Shown one piece after another: positions 8,346 through 17,631 of a stretch of DNA of 64,000 nucleotides. Below the pieces are notes generated by a model, which did no database searches, was not told the DNA's origin, and saw only the letters and a program-made list of their open reading frames with translations. Position numbers and translations under genes: made by a program. Numbering within the stretch: the stretch's first letter is position 1; each line of letters starts with the position of its first letter. The DNA comes from Halovivax limisalsi. GTDB lineage: Archaea; Halobacteriota; Halobacteria; Halobacteriales; Natrialbaceae. Where the stretch lies: NCBI RefSeq assembly GCF_023093535.1, contig NZ_CP095757.1, positions 186,001 to 250,000 of the forward strand, given 5' to 3'.

Positions 8346-9023
8346 AAGCGTCGCGCTGTTGTCGCTCATTCGTATAGAGGGCGCCAACGGCGGACAATCA
8401 ATCTTCCCCCGAACGCCGTCGGCCGGGAACCGGGGCCGACGATCGGACTGCTTCGAACGGGAACGTCGACCGCCGGCGGGTGTGCCGGGCTGGGCTGGCA
8501 TCCGCCCCAGCGCCGTATCCGGTCGCCGGTCCGTCCCCGGTCGAGGGACGTGCCGCGGCCGTGACCGATGAGTTAGGTCGTCGAGCGGGCCGGCGCGGTT
8601 GGCACCGGGCCGAGCGACCGACTCGCAATCACGCCCGTTGAACTGCTGCTCGACGCCGTCAGTCCGCGCCAGTGAACACAATCGCGGTGTGTTCAACCAT
8701 CCGTCCGTGGGCGAAACCCGATCGCCGGGATCGGCCACGGGATGGGCTCCCTGTCCGGGCCGAATCGGGTTCGAAGAAACGCCCGACGGATTTGAACGGG
8801 CGCGGGCGAGGCGGCAGGCACGCCCGGTGGTAGCAGGGACCGAGTCCTTTATCATACTCTTCGCGAAACAGGTCGGTCGGACGGTGCGATCGGTCGGACT
8901 GCGCGACGGTGGCCCGACCGGTTCGGATCGGTCGTCGGGACCGGCTCGGCGACCAAGGCCCCGGCCGGCGTCCACCCGATCCGGTCACGCGCGGCGACGC
9001 CGATCGCGCGCCCGCAATCAGCC
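8346..9023 (+). other. Intergenic region upstream of two divergent genes, no gene recognised
   Basis: Apart from the dehydratase TATA element (8371-8379) I see nothing with coding character; translations on both strands are Arg/Pro/Ser-rich shadows. An AT-rich spot TTTATCATAC near 8850 could be a distal promoter for the aminotransferase gene, which would then have a leader of roughly 150 nt. No tRNA-like fold was seen. Confidence 0.45.
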
Positions 9024-10166
9024 ATGCAAGCCACACTGAGAACCCGACGGACGGCGCCGAGCGCGACGCTTTCGATCAGCGAACTGGCCGCGACGGTCGA
9101 GGCCGACGGTCACGACGTAATCGACCTCAGCCTCGGCCAGCCCGACTTCCCGACCCCCGAGCACATCGTCGCCGCGGGGAAGGCGGCGATGGACGACGGC
9201 CACACCGGCTACCCGCCGGCCCAGGGGATCGAACCGCTCCGCGACGCGATCGCCGACCGGTTGCGCGAGGACGGCATCGCCCGCGACCCCGACGAGATCA
9301 TCGTCACGCCGGGGGCCAAACAGGCCGTCTTCGAGGCCGTACAGACGCTCGTCGATCCGGGCGACGAGGTCGTCCTCCTCGATCCGGCGTGGGTGAGCTA
9401 CGAGCCGATGGTCTCGCTGGCCGGCGGGTCGACCACGCACGTGGATCTGACGGGCCACGACTTCCAGCTCGAGCCGGCGCTCGAAGCGCTCGGCGACGCG
9501 GTATCCGACGAAACCGCCGTCATCATCCTCAACTCGCCGTGCAATCCGAGCGGGGCGGTCTTCTCCCGGCGCGCGCTGTCGGGGGTGCGAGACCTCGCCG
9601 TCGACCACGACGTCTCGATCATCTCCGACGAGATCTACGACCGCATCACGTACGACGTCGAGCCCGTCAGCCCGGCGTCGCTGGACGGACTGGCCGATCG
9701 AACCGTGACCGTCAACGGATTCTCGAAGTCGTACTCGATGACCGGGTGGCGACTCGGCTACCTGTGCGCCCCGGACTCGATCGTGACGGAGGCCATGAAA
9801 GTCCAGGCGCACTCGGTCTCCTGCGCCCCCAACTTCGTCCAACACGCGGGCGTCGAAGCGCTCCGAGGGGACGACGACGCGATCGCAGAGATGCGCGCGA
9901 CGCTCCGCGAGCGCCGGAACGTGATCGTCGACGCGTTCGCCGAGCACGGCGTCGACATCGCGGCCCCGGACGGCGCGTTCTACCTGCTCGTACCGACCCA
10001 GGGCCACGACGAGTGGGCCGAGACGGCCCTTCGAGAGGCCCACGTCGCGACCGTGCCCGGTTCGGCGTTCGGCACGCCCGAGTACGCTCGCCTCTCCTAC
10101 GCCAACAGCGCGGATCGACTCGCCGAAGCCGTCGATCGACTCGCGGGCGCCGGGTTGCTCGACTGA
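9024..10166 (+). CDS. Class I/II pyridoxal-phosphate aminotransferase
   Basis: The 380-residue protein is a complete aspartate-aminotransferase-fold enzyme. Visible motifs are YPPAQGIEPLR in the N-terminal part, the substrate/PLP loop NSPCNPSG, SDEIYDRITYD, and the Schiff-base segment GFSKSYSMTGWRLGY with Lys235. It would exchange an amino group between an amino acid and 2-oxoglutarate. ATG 9024 is the first in-frame start before the conserved N-terminus. A perfect hairpin follows 43 nt after the stop. Placed between the dehydratase and the ABC operon it fits amino-acid catabolism; specificity cannot be read from sequence. Confidence 0.88.
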   Translation: MQATLRTRRTAPSATLSISELAATVEADGHDVIDLSLGQPDFPTPEHIVAAGKAAMDDGHTGYPPAQGIEPLRDAIADRLREDGIARDPDEIIVTPGAKQAVFEAVQTLVDPGDEVVLLDPAWVSYEPMVSLAGGSTTHVDLTGHDFQLEPALEALGDAVSDETAVIILNSPCNPSGAVFSRRALSGVRDLAVDHDVSIISDEIYDRITYDVEPVSPASLDGLADRTVTVNGFSKSYSMTGWRLGYLCAPDSIVTEAMKVQAHSVSCAPNFVQHAGVEALRGDDDAIAEMRATLRERRNVIVDAFAEHGVDIAAPDGAFYLLVPTQGHDEWAETALREAHVATVPGSAFGTPEYARLSYANSADRLAEAVDRLAGAGLLD

Positions 10167-10208
10167 GAGGGGCGACTCGCGCTCCCTCACCCGAACGGAA
10201 CCGTCGAT

Positions 10209-10231
10209 CCGCCCGGCAGTTTGCCGGGCGG
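10209..10231 (+). terminator. Perfect 10-bp stem, 3-nt loop after the aminotransferase gene
   Basis: CCGCCCGGCA (10209-10218) pairs perfectly with TGCCGGGCGG (10222-10231) around a GTT loop. There is no U-run, so it may act as a 3'-end processing or stability element rather than a classical terminator. Confidence 0.5.
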
Positions 10232-10385
10232 CGTCAGTACCGCGAGATGAAGCCCCGAGTCGGGCCGTCGTCGTAGCGCGTGGATCCCGCCCGCCCGAAC
10301 TCAGCAGCCGGCGAACACCGCCTCACGAATATATTAAATCTCTGCCCGTAAATACAATGGAAAACCTCAGTTAGGGCGGGAGAAG

Positions 10386-10394
10386 GTTTAAGTG
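10386..10394 (+). promoter_or_regulatory. Candidate TATA element for the ABC transporter operon
   Basis: GTTTAAGTG in the AT-richer leader upstream of the binding-protein gene. It would give a leader of roughly 50 nt. A second AT-rich stretch at 10328-10339 (contains ATATATTAAAT) is an alternative or an upstream element. Confidence 0.35.
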
Positions 10395-10464
10395 ATGAGG
10401 CTACTCTCTAACGGATGCGCTAGAAGTTAGCAACCAAGACAATGATGTGGCAACCACCGGTATA

Positions 10465-12366
10465 ATGACGATGGAGGACATTCCCAAAAAGATCGACAGG
10501 CGCGACGTATTACAAATGATCGGCGTCTCTTCAGGTGCCGCCGTCGCCGGCTGCCTCGGCGGTGACGGCGCGGACGAGAGCTGTGAGATCCCGGACGGCG
10601 TCGAGGGATCCGTCGAGACCAAGTACTACAACGAGTGGGAAGGCGGTCGACACGAGAACGATATGGGGTACAAGATGACCGCCGAACCCTGCGCGACGGT
10701 CGGCGAGTTCCCGGTCGAGTTTACCCCGGAGCGAACGTCGTGGATGGGCGAGTACGCCCGCATGATCGCCCGCGGTGCCAGCGACCTCGGGCTCAACGGC
10801 GAAACCGTCAGTAACCCGTTCTCGCTGCTCGTGGAAGGGTGGGTCAACAAGGGCCTGAATTACCCGGTGGTGATGATCGCACAGGCGCCCGAACCCCAGC
10901 GTGCGGCCGACCCGCACGCGTTCCTCGGCCGGAAGATCTGCGGCCGGTCGAACAACTTCCAGAACTACTGCAACCCCGAGATGACCGAGCTGGTCCAGAA
11001 ACAGCTCGCCGAGACGGATCAGGAAGCCCGGATGGAACTCGTCCACGAGGGCCAGAAGCTGTGGGCCGAAGACGAAGTGCAGGGCTGGACGTACTTCCCG
11101 CCCGTCCTGAGCCCGGTCAACACGGCCGATTTCGAGGGGTTCTACCCGATGCCGGGCGCCGGCGTCACGAACGATTACTACCCATGGAGCTTCGTGACGA
11201 TCCAGCCGACGGGCGATCGCACGACGTTCATCAAGGGCACCCAGCGCGAGATGAATCGACCGAACTTCATGTGGTCGACCTCCGACGCCGCGTCCATCTG
11301 GATGACGCTCGTCTGGGACAGCCTGTACGACATCGGCCCGAACCTCGAGGTCATCCCCGGACTGGCTACCAGCGCCGAGTTCACCGACGACACGACGGTC
11401 AGGGTGGAGCTGCGCGACGGCGTCACCTGGCACGACGGCGAGCCGTTCAGCGCGGAGGACGTCGTCTGGACGACGGAGGCGTTCATGGATCCGCCCGCGT
11501 CGAACGTTGCCGCCTATTGGGACAACCTGGACGAGGAGAACCCGGTCGAGATCGTCGACGACTCGGGCGCGGGAACCGTCGAATACAATCTGAAATCGAC
11601 GGACGCCCGCTTCCTCACCCAGGGGATGGTCCGCAACGTCATGCTCCCCAAGCACCGGTGGGAGGACGCGTCGAATCCGGCCGACTTCTCGCCGGATCCG
11701 CCGATCGGGACGGGGCCGTTCAAGTGGGAGAGCTGGGATCCCGGCACGCGCCTCGAGTTCTCGTCGTACAAGGACAACTGGTTCTGGAGCGACGACTTCC
11801 AGCAGGAACACCTCGGCGACGACTACACCGAGGGGCCCGGCATCGACAACCTGGTGTTCGTCAACACCGGCAACATCGACTCGACCATCGGCGCGATGGA
11901 GCAGGGCGACATCGACGCGATCTCGGGCACGCTCTCGGTCTCGCAGGCCGAGCGGGCGTCCGAGGGCGAGGGTCGCGGCCTGGTCGAGGCCGAGAACTTC
12001 GTCGGCGTCAACACTTCCGTCGACCACACCATTCCCCTCCTGCGCGACAAGGAGTTCCGCATCGCCTTCTGTCGGCACTCCTGGAGCGTCGAGCAGTTCG
12101 TCGAGGACGTCATGCAGGGGTACGGAACCGTCTCGAAGTCGAACAACCCCATCGTCGACAGCTCGCCGTGGTACACCGACGACACCGTCCCGCGCGAGTA
12201 CGACATCGAGAAGGGCAAGGAGATCCTCCGGAAGGCCGGCTACACCTGGAATAACGGAGATCTGCAGTATCCGGGCGGCGAGGCCTGGGAGGCGTTCGTC
12301 GAGCGGGTCCAGCCCGAAAACACGAACATGCGCCGCGAGGAACTCGGTCAGCCGGACTTCTCCTAA
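10465..12366 (+). CDS. Peptide-type ABC transporter substrate-binding lipoprotein (SBP_bac_5) with permuted domain order
   Basis: This 633-residue protein starts with a Tat lipoprotein signal: DRRDVLQMIG (Arg12-Arg13), then AVAGC with Cys30 as lipobox. Residues about 45-228 resemble the normally C-terminal lobe of OppA/DppA proteins (ARMIARGASDLGL, then DPHAFLG, YCNPEMTEL, ETDQEARMEL, GQKLWAED). After a linker (about 228-262), residues 263-633 resemble the N-terminal and middle parts: WDSLYDIGPNLEVIPGLA, then LRDGVTWHDGEPFSAEDVVW, IGTGPFKWESW, and GKEILRKAGYTW near the end. The full lobe complement is present in swapped order. It would capture a peptide or similar solute outside the membrane for the permeases downstream. 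ATG 10465 is preferred to GTG 10447; the start is uncertain by a few codons. Confidence 0.85.
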   Translation: MTMEDIPKKIDRRDVLQMIGVSSGAAVAGCLGGDGADESCEIPDGVEGSVETKYYNEWEGGRHENDMGYKMTAEPCATVGEFPVEFTPERTSWMGEYARMIARGASDLGLNGETVSNPFSLLVEGWVNKGLNYPVVMIAQAPEPQRAADPHAFLGRKICGRSNNFQNYCNPEMTELVQKQLAETDQEARMELVHEGQKLWAEDEVQGWTYFPPVLSPVNTADFEGFYPMPGAGVTNDYYPWSFVTIQPTGDRTTFIKGTQREMNRPNFMWSTSDAASIWMTLVWDSLYDIGPNLEVIPGLATSAEFTDDTTVRVELRDGVTWHDGEPFSAEDVVWTTEAFMDPPASNVAAYWDNLDEENPVEIVDDSGAGTVEYNLKSTDARFLTQGMVRNVMLPKHRWEDASNPADFSPDPPIGTGPFKWESWDPGTRLEFSSYKDNWFWSDDFQQEHLGDDYTEGPGIDNLVFVNTGNIDSTIGAMEQGDIDAISGTLSVSQAERASEGEGRGLVEAENFVGVNTSVDHTIPLLRDKEFRIAFCRHSWSVEQFVEDVMQGYGTVSKSNNPIVDSSPWYTDDTVPREYDIEKGKEILRKAGYTWNNGDLQYPGGEAWEAFVERVQPENTNMRREELGQPDFS

Positions 12367-12392
12367 CGACCGAGATCCACACTTCGAACACA

Positions 12393-13382
12393 ATGAACAA
12401 GTTACAGAGATTTATACTAAAGCGCGTCACCGTCTCGATAGCGCTGGCGGTCGTCGCCGTGTCGATCATCTTCTTCATCCTTCGAGCGCTGCCCGGATCG
12501 CCGTACACGAGCATGTTGCTGAGCAACCAGCTCAGCCCGGAGCAGGTCGAAGCGCTGAGAGCACAGTACGGGCTGGACGAGCCGATCCACGTTCAGTACC
12601 TGAGATACGTCTCGTCGCTGCTCACCGGGGAATTCGGCTACTCGATACAGTCCGGGGCGCCGGTCTGGGAGGTCATCAGGCCGAAGCTCGTCAATTCGCT
12701 CGTGTTGCTCATCCCGTCGCTGGTCTTCACCGCGATCGTCAGTTCCCTCATCGGCATGTACGCCGGCTGGAAGCGAGGGTCGCGCCTCGAGCGCGCGAGC
12801 ATCCTGCTCGGGACCACCTTCCGGTCGACGCCGATCTTCATCACGGGCATCTTCCTGCTGATGATCTTCTCGTACCAGCTCGGGTGGTTCCCCACGTTCG
12901 GCATGCGCGATCCGATCGCCAATCCGGACGGATGGCAAGAGACGTTCCTCTCGATGGACTTCGCACACCACTACGTGCTGCCGTTCGTGACGGCGGCGCT
13001 GGTCTACAGCGGCGACTTCCTGCTGCTCGCACGAAACGGCGTCGTGGAGCGACAGGGGTCGGCGTTCCTGAAGCTCCACCGCGCGAAGGGGCTCTCCGAG
13101 GGCGAACAGCTCCTTCGGGCCGGGCGGAACTCGATGCTCCCCCTGATCACGTACTTCGCGATCCGGATGGGGATGATCTTCCAGGGGATGATCCTGCTGG
13201 AGGTCGTCTTCGCCTGGCCGGGCATCGGCCGCCAGCTCGTCATCGCGATCATCGACCAGGACTATCCGACGGTCCAGGCGGCGGTGTTCCTGATGGCGCT
13301 GGCCGTGATCATCGCGAACCTGATCGCGGACCTGCTGTACGGCTACTTCGACCCGACGATCAACATGGGTGATACCGAATGA
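12393..13382 (+). CDS. Peptide-type ABC transporter permease (DppB/OppB family)
   Basis: This 329-residue protein has about six membrane helices. An N-terminal helix is followed by an extracytoplasmic loop with GLDEPIHVQYLRY, typical of DppB-type permeases. The C-terminal half carries the coupling-helix region (EAA motif) around HRAKGLSEGEQLLRAGRNS. It forms the translocation channel with the next permease. Its stop overlaps the start of the DppC-like gene (ATGA), so translation is coupled. The 26-nt gap from the binding-protein gene indicates one operon. Confidence 0.9.
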   Translation: MNKLQRFILKRVTVSIALAVVAVSIIFFILRALPGSPYTSMLLSNQLSPEQVEALRAQYGLDEPIHVQYLRYVSSLLTGEFGYSIQSGAPVWEVIRPKLVNSLVLLIPSLVFTAIVSSLIGMYAGWKRGSRLERASILLGTTFRSTPIFITGIFLLMIFSYQLGWFPTFGMRDPIANPDGWQETFLSMDFAHHYVLPFVTAALVYSGDFLLLARNGVVERQGSAFLKLHRAKGLSEGEQLLRAGRNSMLPLITYFAIRMGMIFQGMILLEVVFAWPGIGRQLVIAIIDQDYPTVQAAVFLMALAVIIANLIADLLYGYFDPTINMGDTE

Positions 13383-14290
13383 GCACGATGGACGCGATGG
13401 AGAATCCGCTTCGGTCGGTCAAAGAGCGCAGCAGCTGGGTCCTGAAGCAGTTGAAGATACTGTCGCAGGACCGCGGCGCGTTCATCAGCATGATCATCCT
13501 GGGCGTCTTCGTCTTCCTCGGCCTCTTCGGCCCGCACATCGCCCCGCACCACCCGATCGAACACACGATGCGGCAAGGCGCGTCCGTGATGCGCCTCGAA
13601 TCGCCGAGCCTCGCCGCGCCCTTCGGGACGACCCAGTACGGCAAGGACGTCTTCAGTCAGTTCCTGACCGGGGCGCGTCCGACGCTGATCGCGGGCGTCG
13701 TCGGCGGGCTGTTCGCGGCCGCGTTCGGGTTCCTCGTCGGGCTGACGGCGGGCTACTTCGGCGGCTGGGTCGACGAAGTGCTGATGCGCTTTACCGACCT
13801 CGCGTTCGCGCTACCGGGGCTGCCGCTGGTGATCCTGATCCTCTCGTTCGTCGAGCCCAGCGTCTGGCTGATCTCGGTCGCGTACCTGGCCATCATCTGG
13901 AAGCAGACGGCGCGCGTCCTGCGCTCCGAGGTGATCACGGTGAAAGAGCGGACGTTCGTGAAAGGCGCCCGCGCCAGCGGCGCCGGACACCTGCGAACGA
14001 TGTTCGTCCACGTCGCGCCGAACGTCCTGCCGATCGGCTTCCTCTACGGCGCCTACAGCGTCGGGTGGGCCATCTACGGGCAGGCCGGCATCGCGTTCCT
14101 CGGCTTCGGCGACCCGTCGACGACCAGCTGGGGTCGGATGCTCCGCCAGGCGTTCGACTCGGGGTCGATGCGCGAGGCCTGGTGGTGGGTCATCCCGCCG
14201 GCGCTCGGCATCGCGCTCGTCTGCGTCGCCGTCTTCTTCATCGGCCGGGCGTACGAAGAGATAGTCAATCCGGAGATCAGTGAGGCATAA
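13379..14290 (+). CDS. Peptide-type ABC transporter permease (DppC/OppC family)
   Basis: The 303-residue protein has an N-terminal cytoplasmic segment, one helix, the extracytoplasmic motif PFGTTQYGKDVFSQ characteristic of DppC-type permeases, and five further helices. The coupling-helix region is KGARASGAGHLRTMFVHVAPN. It partners the DppB-like permease. The start ATG 13379 overlaps the upstream stop. The stop TAA directly abuts the ATG of the ATPase gene, so the four transporter genes form a tight operon. Confidence 0.9.
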   Translation: MSTMDAMENPLRSVKERSSWVLKQLKILSQDRGAFISMIILGVFVFLGLFGPHIAPHHPIEHTMRQGASVMRLESPSLAAPFGTTQYGKDVFSQFLTGARPTLIAGVVGGLFAAAFGFLVGLTAGYFGGWVDEVLMRFTDLAFALPGLPLVILILSFVEPSVWLISVAYLAIIWKQTARVLRSEVITVKERTFVKGARASGAGHLRTMFVHVAPNVLPIGFLYGAYSVGWAIYGQAGIAFLGFGDPSTTSWGRMLRQAFDSGSMREAWWWVIPPALGIALVCVAVFFIGRAYEEIVNPEISEA

Positions 14291-16357
14291 ATGACGCTAC
14301 TCGACATCGACAATCTATCGGTCCGATATCGCACCGGCGACGACTACATCCACGCCGTCAGCGACGTCTCGCTCTCCATCGACGAGGGAACGAACTACGG
14401 CCTCGTCGGCGAGAGCGGCAGCGGGAAGTCCACCATCGCCGACGCGATCTTGCAACTCCTCCCGTCGTCGGCCAAGGTGGACAGCGACGGCGTCCTGTTC
14501 GACGGCGTCGATCTCATCGACGCGGACTCGAAGACGAAACAGAAGCTGCTCTGGGAGGATATCGCCTTCATCCCGCAGGACGCGATGGACGCGCTCGACC
14601 CGGTGATGTCCTGTGGCGACCAGATCGTCCAGGCCATCCGAAAGCACCGGGACGTCTCCCGCGAGGACGCCCGCGAGCGGACCAGGGAGGTGTTCGACAT
14701 CGTGGGGATCGATCCGGACCGCATCGACGAGTACCCCCACCAGTTCAGCGGCGGGATGCGCCAGCGCGTCACGATCGCGATGGCGATGGCGCTCGACCCG
14801 AAGCTCATCATCGCGGACGAGCCGACGACCGGCCTCGACGTCATCGTCCAGGACAAGATCCTCGACAAGATCGACGAGGTCCAGCAGCGAACGGGCAGTT
14901 CGCTCCTGATGATCACCCACGACATCGGGGTCGTCTCAGAGCTCTGCGACGAGCTGACCGTCCTCTACGGCGGGAAGACGATGGAGCAGGGCCGGACGGA
15001 CGACGTGCTCGACAAGCCGACGAACCCGTACACGATGGGGCTGAAGAACTCGTTCCCGGACATCGGCTCGCACGACGAGAGTCTGGTCTCCATCCCGGGA
15101 TCGCCGCCCGAACGCCGCGGCGAGCTGGACGGCTGCGTCTTCCGCGCCCGGTGCCCGTTCGCGACCGAGGAGTGCGAAGCCGCCCACCCGCCGCTGCACG
15201 AGGACGCGGAGACGGGACAGCGTTCGGCGTGTCACTATCAGTCCGACGCGGCGGACCTCCGCGAGCAGGCGACCGATCCGACGGTCTGGGGCATCGAGTC
15301 CGCAGACGAGTACGCCGAGTTCGACGCGACGTCGGAGCCGGTCATCGAGACTCGAGACCTACAGAAGTGGTTCTCGACCGGGCAGTCGCTCATGGATCAG
15401 ATCCGCGGTCGGGAACCGAACTACGTCAAGGCGGTCGACGGGGTCGACCTGACGGTCTCGAAGTCGGAAATCGTCGGGCTCGCCGGGGAGAGCGGCTGCG
15501 GAAAGAGTACCCTCGGCATGACGATGGTCCGCCTCGAGGAGCCGACGGGCGGCACCATCGAGTTCAACGGCGAGGAACTCGAGGCGCTGCGCGGCGGCGA
15601 ACTCAAGGAGTTCCGACGACAGGCACAGATCATCTTCCAGGACCCCTTCGACTCGCTCAACCCGCGCCAGACCGTCCGCCAGATCGTCAAAGAGCCCCTC
15701 GATATCCACGACATCGAGAGCGACCGCGACGGCAGCCGCGAGCGGGAGGTCATCCAGACGCTCGAAGACGTCGGGCTCACGCCGCCGGAGCGCTTCCTGT
15801 CGAAGCGACCCCACGAGCTCTCGGGCGGGGAGCGCCAGCGCGTCGCGGTCGCCCGGGGGCTCGTCCTCCGGCCGGACCTGCTCATCTGCGACGAGCCGGC
15901 CTCGATGCTCGACGTCTCGCTGCGCGTCGGATTGTTGAACCTGATGCGAAAACTCGCGCGCGAGAACGACATCGGGATCCTCTACATCTCCCACGACCTC
16001 TCGAGCCTGGCGTACGTCGCCGATCGGCTCGCGATCATGTACCTCGGCAACATCGTCGAGATCGGCGAGACGGGCGACGTGCTCGAGCACGCCTACCACC
16101 CGTACACGTCCGCGCTACTCGCCGCCTGGCCGCAGAAAGATCCGCTGAAAAAACGGAATCGCGTGCTGCTGCCGGGCGAACCGCCGGATCCCATCGACCT
16201 GGAAGCGGGGTGTAACTTCGCCCCCCGCTGCCCGCACGCCCAGGACGACTGCTGGGAGAACGATCCGGCGTTGACGGACACGTCGAGCGACGGCGATCAC
16301 CGGAAGGCGTGTCACCACCCGATGGAACTGGGCGAGGACGTGACCGACCTGCTATGA
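14291..16357 (+). CDS. Fused double ABC ATPase (DppD-DppF type) for peptide-type transporter
   Basis: This 688-residue protein contains two complete ABC ATPase domains in one chain. Domain 1 has Walker A GESGSGKST (about residue 40), signature FSGGMRQRV and Walker B LIIADEPTTGLD. Domain 2 has Walker A GESGCGKST (about 399), signature LSGGERQRV and Walker B LLICDEPASMLD. Each domain ends in the oligopeptide-transporter C-terminal motif with a four-cysteine pattern (CVFRARCPFATEEC and CNFAPRCPHAQDDC), which often binds a cluster or metal. In most bacteria these are two genes. It energises import through the permeases encoded upstream. Confidence 0.92.
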   Translation: MTLLDIDNLSVRYRTGDDYIHAVSDVSLSIDEGTNYGLVGESGSGKSTIADAILQLLPSSAKVDSDGVLFDGVDLIDADSKTKQKLLWEDIAFIPQDAMDALDPVMSCGDQIVQAIRKHRDVSREDARERTREVFDIVGIDPDRIDEYPHQFSGGMRQRVTIAMAMALDPKLIIADEPTTGLDVIVQDKILDKIDEVQQRTGSSLLMITHDIGVVSELCDELTVLYGGKTMEQGRTDDVLDKPTNPYTMGLKNSFPDIGSHDESLVSIPGSPPERRGELDGCVFRARCPFATEECEAAHPPLHEDAETGQRSACHYQSDAADLREQATDPTVWGIESADEYAEFDATSEPVIETRDLQKWFSTGQSLMDQIRGREPNYVKAVDGVDLTVSKSEIVGLAGESGCGKSTLGMTMVRLEEPTGGTIEFNGEELEALRGGELKEFRRQAQIIFQDPFDSLNPRQTVRQIVKEPLDIHDIESDRDGSREREVIQTLEDVGLTPPERFLSKRPHELSGGERQRVAVARGLVLRPDLLICDEPASMLDVSLRVGLLNLMRKLARENDIGILYISHDLSSLAYVADRLAIMYLGNIVEIGETGDVLEHAYHPYTSALLAAWPQKDPLKKRNRVLLPGEPPDPIDLEAGCNFAPRCPHAQDDCWENDPALTDTSSDGDHRKACHHPMELGEDVTDLL

Positions 16358-16368
16358 GCCCGTAGCGC

Positions 16369-17631
16369 ATGGGCCGGGTACCGTTCTCGGAGTGGCTAGC
16401 GGTCGCCAATCCCCGCCGCGTCGGGCTGATCAGCGGCGCGCACGCGATGAACGAGTTCTTCAGCGTCGCGCTGCCGCCGATACTGCCGCTGCTCGTCGCG
16501 GAGTTCCAGTTCGATTACGCGGCCGCGGGCTTCCTGCTAACCGTCTTCTTCGCCGCCTACTCCATCTGCCAGCTGCCGGTCGGCATCGTCGCCGATCGGG
16601 TGGGAAAACGGCCGCTGATCGCCGTCAGCACGATCGGACTCGTCGTCGGCGTCCTGATCGCCAGCCAGGCGGACTCCTACGCGCAACTCGTCGTCGCACA
16701 GCTCGTCTCGGGCGTGAGCGGCAGCGCGTACCACCCCGCCGGGATGGCCCTCATCAGCGACATCGAATCGGGCGACACGGAGGGGCGCGCGATGGGGATC
16801 CACGGCCTCGGCGGCATCGTCGGGGTCGCGCTCGCGCCCGTCGTCATCGGCGGCGTCAGCGAACTCTCGACCTGGCGGACGGCCCTGATCGCGGCGGGCG
16901 GGCTCGGCGTGGTCTTTACGGCCGTCTTCCTCCTCTGGTATCCGGACCGGGAGGACGCGGAAGCGGCCGAGGAGCGCTCGGATTCGGGCGATCGGGTGGA
17001 ACCCGACGGGGCCGGCGGCGTCGAGACCCGTTCGTGGGTCGCGCTCCTCGGGCAGCCGGCGACGCTGAAGTTCGTCATCCTCCTGTTCGCGATGCACGCG
17101 CTCGTCTCGGCGGAGATACGCGCCTTGCACAGCTTCACGACGGCCTTCGCCTACGGGCGCACCAGCGACTCGACGCTCGCTGCGAACGTCGTCTTCCTCG
17201 CGCTGCTCCTCGGGAGCGGGGTCGCCTCGCTCCTGGCCGGGTCGCTGTCCGACGTCGTCGACCGGCGGACCCTCGGCGCGTCCGCCGGCGTCGCCGCGGC
17301 GGTCCTCTTCTCGTTCGTCGCGATCGTACCCGCGACCCTTGGCGCGCTCTCGGCGTTCTTCTTCGCGATCGGGCTTGTGCTGTACATGAAAACGCCGGCC
17401 ATGAACGCGATCACCGCCCAGTTCTCGGACCCGGCCTCGAGCGGGAGCCTGTTCGGCGTCATGACGACGGCCAGCGCACTGGGCGGCGCCGCGGCTCCGA
17501 CCGTCTTCGGCGTCATCGCCACCGAAGCGAACGACGAGGTCGCGTTCGCCTCGATCGGCGCGGTCAGCGTCGTCACCGTGATCGTGTTCCTCCTGGTTCG
17601 GCGCGTGGACCCCGACCCGGCCGCTCGATAG
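16369..17631 (+). CDS. Major facilitator superfamily transporter, last gene of the ABC operon
   Basis: This 420-residue protein has about twelve helices, MFS loops GIVADRVGKRP and GSLSDVVDRRT, and a charged central cytoplasmic loop (about 195-220). It starts 11 nt after the ATPase stop, so it is very probably in the operon. An MFS carrier after a peptide/nickel-type ABC importer is reminiscent of opine-metallophore loci, where such a carrier exports the compound the ABC system re-imports. That parallel is speculative, because no nicotianamine-synthase-like gene is present here. Confidence 0.85.
   Translation: MGRVPFSEWLAVANPRRVGLISGAHAMNEFFSVALPPILPLLVAEFQFDYAAAGFLLTVFFAAYSICQLPVGIVADRVGKRPLIAVSTIGLVVGVLIASQADSYAQLVVAQLVSGVSGSAYHPAGMALISDIESGDTEGRAMGIHGLGGIVGVALAPVVIGGVSELSTWRTALIAAGGLGVVFTAVFLLWYPDREDAEAAEERSDSGDRVEPDGAGGVETRSWVALLGQPATLKFVILLFAMHALVSAEIRALHSFTTAFAYGRTSDSTLAANVVFLALLLGSGVASLLAGSLSDVVDRRTLGASAGVAAAVLFSFVAIVPATLGALSAFFFAIGLVLYMKTPAMNAITAQFSDPASSGSLFGVMTTASALGGAAAPTVFGVIATEANDEVAFASIGAVSVVTVIVFLLVRRVDPDPAAR

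Noticed and set aside
8599-9039. Plus-strand frame upstream of the aminotransferase gene
   Set aside because: Arg/Pro/Ser-rich composition, no domain, no promoter; it runs into the real gene in another frame.
16369-17631. Opine metallophore exporter (CntE-like)
   Set aside because: The ABC-MFS arrangement is suggestive, but no nicotianamine-synthase-like or histidine-racemase-like gene is in the window, so I do not assign the function.
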